This document shows positions 55,897 through 63,763 of a DNA stretch of 64,000 nucleotides, in pieces (position 1 is the stretch's first letter; each line of letters opens with the position of its first letter). Origin of the DNA: Terriglobia bacterium (GTDB lineage Bacteria > Acidobacteriota > Terriglobia > Acidiferrales > UBA7541); contig JAIQGD010000007.1 in the NCBI GenBank assembly GCA_020072765.1, positions 1 to 64,000 of the forward strand, in the 5' to 3' direction. Under the pieces are notes generated by a model, which worked only from the letters and a program-made list of their open reading frames with translations, was not told the origin of the DNA and did no database searches. A program made the position numbers and the translations under genes.

Positions 55897-57323
55897 GGCT
55901 TTGCCTTCCTCAGATGCTTGGGCCAGATGCCGTACCGGCCCGCCGAGAGGATGCCGTTGGGATCCACGGCGTCCTTAAGTAGCTCGTGGAAGCGCAGCAG
56001 GGCGTGATTGTTGTAGGAGTAGGTGTTCATGATCGCGTCCTGATAAGCGGGGGCGGTGCGGTATTCGCCCCAGCCGCGTTCGGCTGCCAGCTGAATCATG
56101 CGCTGGAAGACCGCGCGGTTTCTCTTGTTGAACTCGGCATCGCGCGTCACCGGCAAGGCGAAAATGTAGATGAACGCCCGCTCCCAGTAACATGACGGGA
56201 GGCTGAACCCCAGGCTGGGCAACCCAAACTCCTGCGCGGCCTGGGAAAACACGCGGTTGGCTGCGAAGATGGCTTCGCCGGTTCTCGGAATGATCGGCGA
56301 AAACCACATGTGCCCGCTCGTGGGGTTCGGATTCGTCGGCCCGCGCGCCCCGATCTCTTCCGGCGAGCCACCCCCGGGCTTGGCGGACACCGCGGCCACC
56401 TCCGGATCGCGCGGCGCGGCGAAGGGGCTGGAACCCTTTTCAAACAGGCCTTCAAAATCGGCAAGCATGGGGATTCCCAGCAGCGGGCTGGCGAGGTCCG
56501 GCATGCCATTGGTGACGCGCGTATTTTCCAGGTAGTTGAGGGTATCCACGAGCGGAATCAGATCGTCGCGCTTGGGCACATGAACGATGCCCGAAAGATA
56601 GGCGTCCGGCTCGGGCATCAGCCAAAAGCCCATCTTCGTCACCACGCCGAAATTGGACTGCGAGAAGATGCCGTCAATCCACGGGCCGAATCCGGTCTTG
56701 TACTGCTGCCAGGTCTTCGCCCCCGGAAGCGCGCCCATCCCCGTGCGGAGGATCTCTCCGTTGGCGAGCACCACTTCCATCCCGCAGTGCGAGTCGAAGT
56801 GGTTGCGATACTCGGCCATCAAATAGCCGCCGCCGCGATCCAGCGAGTTGCCGATGGGGCTGCCCCAGCCGGGGTCGGGGACGTCCACCCAAAGCTTGAG
56901 CCCCTTTTCCTGGATGTACCGGTAGAGGTCGAAATAGCTGACGCCGGGCTCGACCAGGGCGTAGGCGTTGCGTTCGTTGACCTCCAGAATCCGGTTCATG
57001 CGCTTCAGGTCGAGCACCACGCTGCCGGAATAGACCGGCGCGGACCCGCCGTAGCCGAGATTCTTGCCGGTGGAGACCGGGTAGATGGGAATCTTGTAGT
57101 GGTTCGCGATGCGGACCACCTTCTGCACCTGCTCGACGCCGTCCGGAGCGACCGCGGCCGAGGCGATCAGTTCGCCCGGTTCGCCCCACATCGGCGAATA
57201 GGCATCGCGATACAGAGCCAGATCCTCGTCGCTGGTAAACACCCATTCCTTGCCGACGGCCGCGGCGAATTCACCGAGCGCGTCGGAGAAATCCTTGCTG
57301 GTTAAGCCGGGGGGGATGCGCAT
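55893..57323 (-). CDS. VAO/PCMH-type flavoprotein, module 2, shortened and lacking FAD-tether residue
   Basis: 476 residues, about 47 fewer than its neighbour. GAGGA lies 8 bases before the ATG. The FAD-binding half is intact and very similar (IYPVSTGKNLGYGGSAPVYS, DPGWGSPIGNSLDRGGGYLM, GMGALPGAKTWQQYKTGFGP). The middle cap region is cut: where module 1 has the IPSLHIF stretch with the tethering His, this one runs GARGPTNPNPTSGHMWFSP. The Asp of module 1 (IIDLF) is Phe388 here (YIFALPVTRD). Tyr-Arg (GEYRTAPAY) remains. It may bind FAD non-covalently, accept a different substrate, or serve mainly as a structural partner of module 1; this is inference. First of the four tandem genes. Confidence 0.82.
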   Translation of the reverse strand: MRIPPGLTSKDFSDALGEFAAAVGKEWVFTSDEDLALYRDAYSPMWGEPGELIASAAVAPDGVEQVQKVVRIANHYKIPIYPVSTGKNLGYGGSAPVYSGSVVLDLKRMNRILEVNERNAYALVEPGVSYFDLYRYIQEKGLKLWVDVPDPGWGSPIGNSLDRGGGYLMAEYRNHFDSHCGMEVVLANGEILRTGMGALPGAKTWQQYKTGFGPWIDGIFSQSNFGVVTKMGFWLMPEPDAYLSGIVHVPKRDDLIPLVDTLNYLENTRVTNGMPDLASPLLGIPMLADFEGLFEKGSSPFAAPRDPEVAAVSAKPGGGSPEEIGARGPTNPNPTSGHMWFSPIIPRTGEAIFAANRVFSQAAQEFGLPSLGFSLPSCYWERAFIYIFALPVTRDAEFNKRNRAVFQRMIQLAAERGWGEYRTAPAYQDAIMNTYSYNNHALLRFHELLKDAVDPNGILSAGRYGIWPKHLRKAKP

Positions 57324-57372
57324 GGAGTAGTCCTCGATGGATCGGAAGTAATCACTTCTTCCCAGGTGTTCA

Positions 57373-57454
57373 TGTAGCGCCAGGGCCTTGAGCTCGGCAC
57401 GATGGCATCGCCGCGGCGCATCGTACCTGCCGCGCTAAAGACCGCGGCTCTACA
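57373..57454. repeat. TGTAGCG palindromic element, copy D
   Basis: It begins TGTAGCGC and ends with CTCTACA; inside, ACGATG pairs with CATCGT across GCATCGCCGCGGCG. It lies upstream of the flavoprotein cluster, between the module 2 start (57323) and the Tat-protein stop (57484). Confidence 0.7.
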
Positions 57455-57483
57455 TCCACACCTTAGTACAGGTAGAAATCGTC

Positions 57484-58092
57484 TTAGGCCGGGCGGCGGG
57501 GCGCGATCACCCAGGAAACCAGGTGTTCGGCATCATCCCCGGGTCTGCCCAAAGGCGCGACGATGGCGGGACTCCCCGGCTGGGGCTGGTTCCCCGGGAA
57601 CCGATGCATCAGGGCTGCCATTTGGAGGGCCCAGTCCGGCCCGCTCTCTTCCAGGCGGGCCGCGTGCCGCAGCACTTCCGGAGAGCCTTCCAGAACGTGC
57701 TCCACGCGCCCTTGCGGTTGAGGCAGATGCTCGCCGAGAAATACCAGGCGCATGCGCTGGTCCCGCGCCAACAGGTCCAGGCAAAACAGCGCCCCCTTCT
57801 GCGTCAGCCCCGCGATCGGCGCCGGCGATTGCTTCCAGCGCGCCGACAGATCGTGATACCAGAGGTTGGTGACGTCTCCGCGAATCGCGTGCGTGGGCAA
57901 TCCCAACTGTTGCGCTTCGCCCGCAAACGCGCGGCAGGCGGCGAAGCGTTCGTCGAACACCACCTTGTACAACGGCATCGCTGCGGGTTCCCCGGACCAC
58001 GCCGAACCGGCCAGCGATAAGCCCGCGCCGGCCGAAATCGGCAAGGCCAACGCGGCCACTCCCATGTGAAGGAATTCTCTCCGGCTCGTCAT
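57484..58092 (-). CDS. Tat-signal exported protein of unknown function
   Basis: 202 residues. A twin-arginine signal is clear: SRREFLHMGVAALALPISAG (about 3-22), suggesting export in folded form, as for cofactor-bearing or complexed proteins. The mature part has PLYKVVFDERFAACRAFAGE (about 41-60), DVTNLWYHDLSARWKQ (about 74-89) and a C-terminal HLVSWVIAPRRP. No domain is recognised. It precedes the tandem flavocytochrome genes in the same direction across a 160-base gap holding a palindromic element, so it may be a cluster member. Its Tat signal could matter because the flavoproteins show no export signal of their own; that link is speculation. Confidence 0.65.
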   Translation of the reverse strand: MTSRREFLHMGVAALALPISAGAGLSLAGSAWSGEPAAMPLYKVVFDERFAACRAFAGEAQQLGLPTHAIRGDVTNLWYHDLSARWKQSPAPIAGLTQKGALFCLDLLARDQRMRLVFLGEHLPQPQGRVEHVLEGSPEVLRHAARLEESGPDWALQMAALMHRFPGNQPQPGSPAIVAPLGRPGDDAEHLVSWVIAPRRPA

Positions 58093-58269
58093 CGGGCACG
58101 CTCCTGTGGTTCCGGTGGTTCCAGTGGGTGCGAAGTTTGCACACCGCCATTTTAGTGTCAAGCGGAAATTGCCGGGCGGGGCGCCTCCGGCGCGAAGTAT
58201 GGGGTATAGTGGCAGCCGTCGGGGGCGCGCACAACTTCCGTTGCGGGCGCGGCATCGCATAGACAGCCC

Positions 58270-58920
58270 ATGAAACGAACGATTGCAGTCGGTGCGGCCA
58301 TGCTGCTGGTTACCTGGTGCGCTGGGGCGCAGGCCACCTCCTCGCCGTCCCCGGCCCCGCCGCGGACCGCGGCGTCGTTGCCCCACGATCAGCACGAGGG
58401 TTTGACCGTCTCGGCCGATCCCTACCTCGAAGCCGCGCGCGCCAAGGAAAAATTCGGCAAGGCCAATCCGCTGCCGGCCGGAATCCTGCCGGTGGAGGTT
58501 TTCCTCCGTAACGAAACGGCGCAGCCGATTCGCATTCCTCTGGATGACATCCAGCTCGTGATTCATTTCCCGGACGGGCAACATCAGAATCTGGACCGGC
58601 TGGCGGCCGCGGACGTCGCCGCCCTGGTGGCTCATCCCGGCGGCTCGCCCACGCCGCATCCGTCGCGCTTTCCGGTGGGCGTGCGGGCCGGCGCGGACCA
58701 CAAGGCGGATCAGTTGGCGGAGATCTTGATTCCCCTGGCGCTCGATGCCGATGTCGTGCCGCCCATGGCCACGATTCACGGCTTCCTGTTCTTCAATTTG
58801 GGCCGCGACATCGCGCTGGGCCGGGAAGCCAGTCTGTACGTACCCGAAGCCACCACCCTGCCATCCAACCGGCCCCTGATGTTCTTCGAGATATTCTTCG
58901 CGGCGCCGGCGCAGCCCTGA
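58270..58920 (+). CDS. Secreted hypothetical protein
   Basis: 216 residues. Signal peptide RTIAVGAAMLLVTWCAGAQA near residues 3-22, then a Pro/Ser-rich linker. The mature domain is beta-rich (GILPVEVFLRNETAQPIRIP, about 71-90; DDIQLVIHFPDGQHQNLDRL) like an immunoglobulin-like or lipoprotein fold, and ends with ATTLPSNRPLMFFEIFFAAP. No family is recognised. It is divergent from the Tat-signal gene and leads a same-strand run of three exported proteins (to 63177). Confidence 0.6.
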   Translation: MKRTIAVGAAMLLVTWCAGAQATSSPSPAPPRTAASLPHDQHEGLTVSADPYLEAARAKEKFGKANPLPAGILPVEVFLRNETAQPIRIPLDDIQLVIHFPDGQHQNLDRLAAADVAALVAHPGGSPTPHPSRFPVGVRAGADHKADQLAEILIPLALDADVVPPMATIHGFLFFNLGRDIALGREASLYVPEATTLPSNRPLMFFEIFFAAPAQP

Positions 58921-58988
58921 TGCGCATCCGTGGGAAATTCCGGGCCTCATTTACTTCCGGGCATTCGCGCGGGTATCATGGGTGTCCC

Positions 58989-60836
58989 ATGATGCGGGCG
59001 CGCCCACATGTATCTCTGTCTGTTCTCGCGGTTCTGCTGTTCGTCCTAGCCATGCCGGTGCGCGCGGCGAATGATCCGGCGCTGTTTCCCCTCGCCGATG
59101 TGCAGCCGGGCATGAAGGGCGTCACCTACACGATTTTCCAGGGCGACCAGGTCGAGAAAGTCGATCTGGAGGTCATCGGAATCCTGCACAACGCCATCGG
59201 GCCGAAGCAGGACGTCATTCTGGTGCGGCTGCTGGGCGACAAGGTGCAGCAGACCGGTGTCGTGGCGGGCATGAGCGGCAGCCCCGTCTATTTCGACGGC
59301 AAGCTGGCCGGGGCGCTGGCCCTGAAGCTCGGCACGTTCACGAAAGAAGCCATCGGCGGCGTCACTCCGATCGCCAACATGATGGAAATCGAGAACGCCC
59401 CGGTTGCGCCGGCCCCAAAAAATCCGGGTCTGGCGTCCACCAGCGCCGCGGGCGGTGTGATGGACGGTGGCGCTCTCGCCGGCTCCTTCGCGTCCCATCT
59501 AGGCGCCGCGCGCGTTCATCTGCCGGAGGAATTCGCCCAGCGCGTCGCCGCGGGCTCCGGGCAGTTTCTGGTCCCCATCGAGACGCCGCTGGTGAGCGCG
59601 GGCCTGTATCCCGAAACGCTGGCCCGCTTCGGCAAGGATTTTGCCGCGTGGGGCATGGCGGCGATGGCCGGCGGCACAACGGCGCCGTCGCCGCAGGATG
59701 CCCAGCTCAAGCCCGGCGACATGGTGGGCATCGATCTGATTCGCGGGGATCTTTCGCTGAGCTCGGGCTGCACCGTCACGGTCGCCCAGGACAGCCGCGT
59801 TCTGGCCTGCGGCCATCCGCTATTCGGATTCGGCGCGGTGGAAATGCCGCTGTCGCGCGCGCACGTGGTCATGACGCTGGCTTCCGCCGCGGCTTCCACG
59901 AAGATCATCACCACGGGCGGCACCATCGGCACGCTGACGCAAGACCGCCAAAGCGCCGTGATGGGTACGCTGGGCGCGGGACCGCCCATGATTCCCGTGG
60001 ACCTGGCGCTGTCCACGCCGGACGGCGAAAAGAAGTTTCACTTTGAAGTGATCGAAAGCCCGCAACTGGCTCCCGTGCTGGTTGCGGTGGCCACCTACAA
60101 CGGCATGATGGACAGCCCAACTTACGGGCAGGGCACCAGCGTGCAGTTCGACGGGACCATCGTCATCAAGGGGCACACGCCGGTGCGCCTGGAATCCCTG
60201 TTTGCGTCCACCGACGAAGCCACGCCCGCCGGACTTTCCGTGGCCACGGCGGTGCAGTCCGCCTTCGCGCGGATCTACTCGAATCCGTACGAGGTGCCGC
60301 AGATTGAAAGCGTGGACGTGCGCGTCGCAGCCCTGCAGGATCGGCGTTCGGCGATTATCGACAGCGCCTGGATGGAAAAGAGCGAAGTCCGGCCCGGCGA
60401 GACGGTGGGTGTGAAAGTCCTGCTGCGGCCGTACCGCGGCGCTCCCTTCATTCAGGAATTGCCCGTCACCATCCCGGAACAATCGGCGCGGGGAACGTTG
60501 CAGCTGATCATCAGCGACGCCGATTTTCTCAACCGCAACGTGCCGTCCCTCGCCGCCTCGCAGGGACAGTTGCCCGGCCTGGAAGAATTGATCCGCGTGC
60601 TTAATCGCGAGCGCCACAACGACCGTCTCTACGCCACCCTGGTCCAGTCCACGCCCACGATTTTCATCGAAGACAAGGAAATGCCCAACGCGCCCACTTC
60701 CACGATCAACGTCCTCGACCAGCGCCAGAATCCGGGGAACGCACGCGTGCTGTGGCAGTCCACCGAAGGGGAGTGGTCGGTTGCGATGCATCAGGTGATC
60801 GCGGGCCAGCGCACGCTCACGATCACGGTGAAGTGA
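58989..60836 (+). CDS. SpoIVB/S55-type peptidase-domain exported protein
   Basis: 615 residues from ATG 58989; an earlier in-frame ATG at 58920 would overlap the previous stop and add a non-signal stretch. Signal peptide SLSVLAVLLFVLAMPVRAA (about 9-27). The first part DVQPGMKGVTYTIFQGDQVE (about 36-55) and VAGMSGSPVYFDGKLAGALA (about 91-110) match the SpoIVB S55 peptidase domain, with the Ser in GMSGSP as likely nucleophile. Later VLACGHPLFGFGAVEMPLSR (about 273-292) is another family segment. The C-terminal half is beta-rich. In spore formers SpoIVB activates a sigma factor; here, with no sporulation context, the target is unknown. Confidence 0.72.
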   Translation: MMRARPHVSLSVLAVLLFVLAMPVRAANDPALFPLADVQPGMKGVTYTIFQGDQVEKVDLEVIGILHNAIGPKQDVILVRLLGDKVQQTGVVAGMSGSPVYFDGKLAGALALKLGTFTKEAIGGVTPIANMMEIENAPVAPAPKNPGLASTSAAGGVMDGGALAGSFASHLGAARVHLPEEFAQRVAAGSGQFLVPIETPLVSAGLYPETLARFGKDFAAWGMAAMAGGTTAPSPQDAQLKPGDMVGIDLIRGDLSLSSGCTVTVAQDSRVLACGHPLFGFGAVEMPLSRAHVVMTLASAAASTKIITTGGTIGTLTQDRQSAVMGTLGAGPPMIPVDLALSTPDGEKKFHFEVIESPQLAPVLVAVATYNGMMDSPTYGQGTSVQFDGTIVIKGHTPVRLESLFASTDEATPAGLSVATAVQSAFARIYSNPYEVPQIESVDVRVAALQDRRSAIIDSAWMEKSEVRPGETVGVKVLLRPYRGAPFIQELPVTIPEQSARGTLQLIISDADFLNRNVPSLAASQGQLPGLEELIRVLNRERHNDRLYATLVQSTPTIFIEDKEMPNAPTSTINVLDQRQNPGNARVLWQSTEGEWSVAMHQVIAGQRTLTITVK

Positions 60837-60864
60837 GACCCGATTCCAAAGGAGATTTGAACCG

Positions 60865-63177
60865 ATGACGCGGCGAGCAAAGTGGGTGTGCCTGTTGGCC
60901 TGGGCGGCTTCGGTGGCGGCGCTGCTTCCGACGGCGGCGCGCGCCGAACATACGCGCTACTGGCGGCAGACCGAGTTCGCCGACTTCGACAAGGGCAACG
61001 CCCAGGGCGTGGCGGTGCGCAGCGATGGGAAGCTCACGCTGGCGCCCCGCTTCGAATCGTTTGCCGACCCCAATCTGGCTCACGTCTGGGCGTTGCGGCT
61101 CGATTCGCGCGGGCGGCTCTACGCCGCGGGCGGGTCGGATGCCAAAGTCCTGCGCTTCGACGCCGCCGGCAAGGCCACCACGGTGTTTCAGTCCTCGGAA
61201 CTGGCGGCCCAGGCCATCGCTCTGGACGCCAAAGACAACCTCTACGTGGGAACTTCACCCGATGGCAAGGTCTACAAGATTGCGCCGGACGGACAGCAAA
61301 GCGTTTTCTTCGAGCCGAAAACCAAGTATATCTGGGCGCTGGCCGTGGATTCCCAAGGCGTTCTTTTTGTCGCCACGGGCGACAAGGGAGAAGTCTTCGT
61401 GGTGACGCCGGACGGCAAGGGGCAGCTCTTCTATCAGAGTCAGCAGCGGCACGCGCGCTCGCTGGCCTTTGACGCCGCGGGCCGCCTGCTGATCGGGACC
61501 GACCCGGACGGCCTGATTCTCCGCGTGGACATTGTGCGCAAGGATGCCAAGACGTTTCCCGTGGCGGGCGCGCCCTTTGCCGTTTACGAGACCACCAAGG
61601 CGGAAGTGACTTCGCTGGTCGAGGGCCCCGGCGGGATTCTCTACGCCGCCGCGATTGGAGATAAAGCGCGCACCCCGGCTTCTTCGCGCATCTCGATTTC
61701 CGGCCCCGCGCCACAGGCTCCGGCGGCAGCGGGCCTGTCCCAGAGCATCGTCATTTCGCAAGCGCCCCCGCAGCCACTACCCGGGATGGCTCCTTCCTTT
61801 CCGGCTTTTTCCGTGGCCGGCGGCGCGGAGGTGGTGAAGATCGCCCCCGATGGTTCGCCGGAAACCGTGTGGACTTCGCGCGACGATCTCGTGTTTGCCG
61901 CCGGACTTTCCCCCGCCGGAAGGCTCTTGCTGGGAACCGGCAACAACGGAACCCTGGTCGAACTCGAGGGGGACGCTGTGTTTGCGCGCATCGCAAAAAC
62001 CGCGTCGGCCGAGGTGATGAGTCTGGCGGCGGCGCCGGACGGCAGAATCTTCGTGGCCACCGCCAATCCCGGAAAAATCTTTGTGCTTGGCCCCGGCTAC
62101 GAATCCAGCGGCAGCTTTGAATCCGAGCCCTTCGACGCGAAAATCTTCTCCCAGTGGGGGCGGTTAACCTGGTGGGGAGACAATGCCTCGGCCCAGGGCC
62201 AGCTGGCGTTCTACGTCCGCTCGGGCAACACCTCGAACACCCAGGAAGACTGGAGCCCGTGGGCGGGTCCCTACAAAAATTCCGGGGAAGTGCCCGCGGG
62301 CTGCCCGCCGGCCCGGTTTGTGCAGTGGAAGGCGGTGTTTGCCGGCGCCAGCCAGGGTCCACCGCCGAGTGTTTCCTGGGTCAGCCTTCCGTATCTGCCC
62401 AAGAACGTCGCTCCCGCGGTGGACGACATCGCGCTGCAGGAGCCGGGCATTCGCCTGGCAGGGTTTTCGGCGGCCCCGGACGGCCCGGGCAACGCGGCTG
62501 CGGTCCCACTGCGCTACCCGCGCCCTTCCGGCAGCGGGCCATCGTTCGCATCCGTGAGCGCGGACTCTTCCGCGCGCGGGTCCCGGAGCGAGGCGCTCCC
62601 GCAGGGATACGAGCAGAAGGGATATCGGAGCGTGCTCTGGAGCGCGCACGACGACAACGGAGACGACCTCGTCTTTACGATTTACTACCGCGGCGAGGGT
62701 GAACAGAATTGGCGCCTGCTGAAGGACAAGCTGACCCAGCGCTATTATTCCTGGGATACGGCCACGCTGCCCGATGGTGCGTACTACCTGAAGATTGTGG
62801 CCTCGGATTCACCGTCGAATCCCGCCGAGCAATCGCTGCGCTCCGAACGGGAGAGCGACCGCCTGGAAATTGCGAATACCCCGCCGCGAATCGAAAATTT
62901 GCGCGCGGCGGTTTCGCCCGGCGGGGCGAAGATCTCCTTCGACGCCATCAGCGCCTCCGGCGCAGTGGCCGGCGCGCAGTACAGCCTTGACGCAGGGGGA
63001 TGGCAGACCGTTTTCCCGGCGGGCCAGCTTTCCGATGCGCCCAAGGAAAACTACGCGATCGACTTGGCGGGACTGGCCGCGGGGGAGCACACCCTGGCCG
63101 TGCAGATTACCGACCGCTTCGACAACACGGCGGCCGCCAAGGTGACCTTCGCTGTTTCCGCGCGAGGACCGCAGTAA
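60865..63177 (+). CDS. Secreted beta-propeller protein
   Basis: 770 residues. Signal peptide WVCLLAWAASVAALLPTAAR (about 7-26). Residues about 75-410 are NHL/SMP-30-like propeller blades with repeated LRLDSRGRLYAAGG, IALDAKDNLYVGTSPDGKVY, LAVDSQGVLFVATGDKGEVF and LAFDAAGRLLIGTDPDGLIL (about 40-residue spacing). After residue 415 come beta-sandwich segments (WGRLTWWGDNASAQGQLAFY, YRSVLWSAHDDNGDDLVFTI), then a Fibronectin-III-like end. Likely a periplasmic or surface binding protein; ligand unknown. It starts 28 bases after the S55 peptidase stop and is probably co-transcribed with it. Confidence 0.7.
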   Translation: MTRRAKWVCLLAWAASVAALLPTAARAEHTRYWRQTEFADFDKGNAQGVAVRSDGKLTLAPRFESFADPNLAHVWALRLDSRGRLYAAGGSDAKVLRFDAAGKATTVFQSSELAAQAIALDAKDNLYVGTSPDGKVYKIAPDGQQSVFFEPKTKYIWALAVDSQGVLFVATGDKGEVFVVTPDGKGQLFYQSQQRHARSLAFDAAGRLLIGTDPDGLILRVDIVRKDAKTFPVAGAPFAVYETTKAEVTSLVEGPGGILYAAAIGDKARTPASSRISISGPAPQAPAAAGLSQSIVISQAPPQPLPGMAPSFPAFSVAGGAEVVKIAPDGSPETVWTSRDDLVFAAGLSPAGRLLLGTGNNGTLVELEGDAVFARIAKTASAEVMSLAAAPDGRIFVATANPGKIFVLGPGYESSGSFESEPFDAKIFSQWGRLTWWGDNASAQGQLAFYVRSGNTSNTQEDWSPWAGPYKNSGEVPAGCPPARFVQWKAVFAGASQGPPPSVSWVSLPYLPKNVAPAVDDIALQEPGIRLAGFSAAPDGPGNAAAVPLRYPRPSGSGPSFASVSADSSARGSRSEALPQGYEQKGYRSVLWSAHDDNGDDLVFTIYYRGEGEQNWRLLKDKLTQRYYSWDTATLPDGAYYLKIVASDSPSNPAEQSLRSERESDRLEIANTPPRIENLRAAVSPGGAKISFDAISASGAVAGAQYSLDAGGWQTVFPAGQLSDAPKENYAIDLAGLAAGEHTLAVQITDRFDNTAAAKVTFAVSARGPQ

Positions 63178-63316
63178 GCCATTCCCGGCGCTCTGGCGTG
63201 GCTCCGCCGCGCTTGTCCGGATACAGCTCCACGAGCACGAATTAGGGGGGATGGCGCGTTCGCCGGGCCGCGCGCCGCGCGGGTTTCCCTGCCTGCCGGC
63301 AGACCGGCGCCGCCGG

Positions 63317-63763
63317 CTACAGGTCTTCGGCGCGCCAGTCGGCGGGAGGAAATGCGATCTTCCAAAAATCGACGGACGGTGAATCAAATTCGAGGGCGGT
63401 GTGGAAGCCGTCCGGCATTTCTCGCGGGGGGCGCGAGATCTTGCAGGCGACGCGTTCGCTAGTGCCGGTATGCTCCAGCACCAGGCGCGTATCCGCCCCG
63501 AGGTTGCGCTGCATGGCCACCAGCGCGCCAACCGGACTCACGCTCACCGTGGCGGTTTCAAACGTGGTGGCCTTGCCTTGCAAGGCTACATGGATCTTCA
63601 CCTTGACGCGCAGCATCACCCGCTGGCCGCGGCGGCGCTCCTGCTCGCCCGCCTGTGTGCCCGAGGCTCCCTTTAGCGCGCCCGGTCTGACTGGGTTCAA
63701 GGGCGCTTTGGTCGGTGTTGCATAGGGCTTTCCTGCCGAGTCTTTCAAAGAGTTGGTCGTCAA
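63317..63763 (-). CDS. PilZ-domain protein
   Basis: 148 residues. After a low-complexity N-terminus, the RxxxR motif is in RRRGQRVMLRVKV (about 43-55); the second motif is TVSVSPVGALVAM (about 71-83), with Ser instead of Asp/Asn. The end ALEFDSPSVDFWKIAFPP (about 121-138) is the closing strand. It should bind c-di-GMP or a derivative. The ATG overlaps the stop of the next gene upstream (63760-64000) by four bases, so the two PilZ genes form a coupled pair. Confidence 0.75.
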   Translation of the reverse strand: MTTNSLKDSAGKPYATPTKAPLNPVRPGALKGASGTQAGEQERRRGQRVMLRVKVKIHVALQGKATTFETATVSVSPVGALVAMQRNLGADTRLVLEHTGTSERVACKISRPPREMPDGFHTALEFDSPSVDFWKIAFPPADWRAEDL

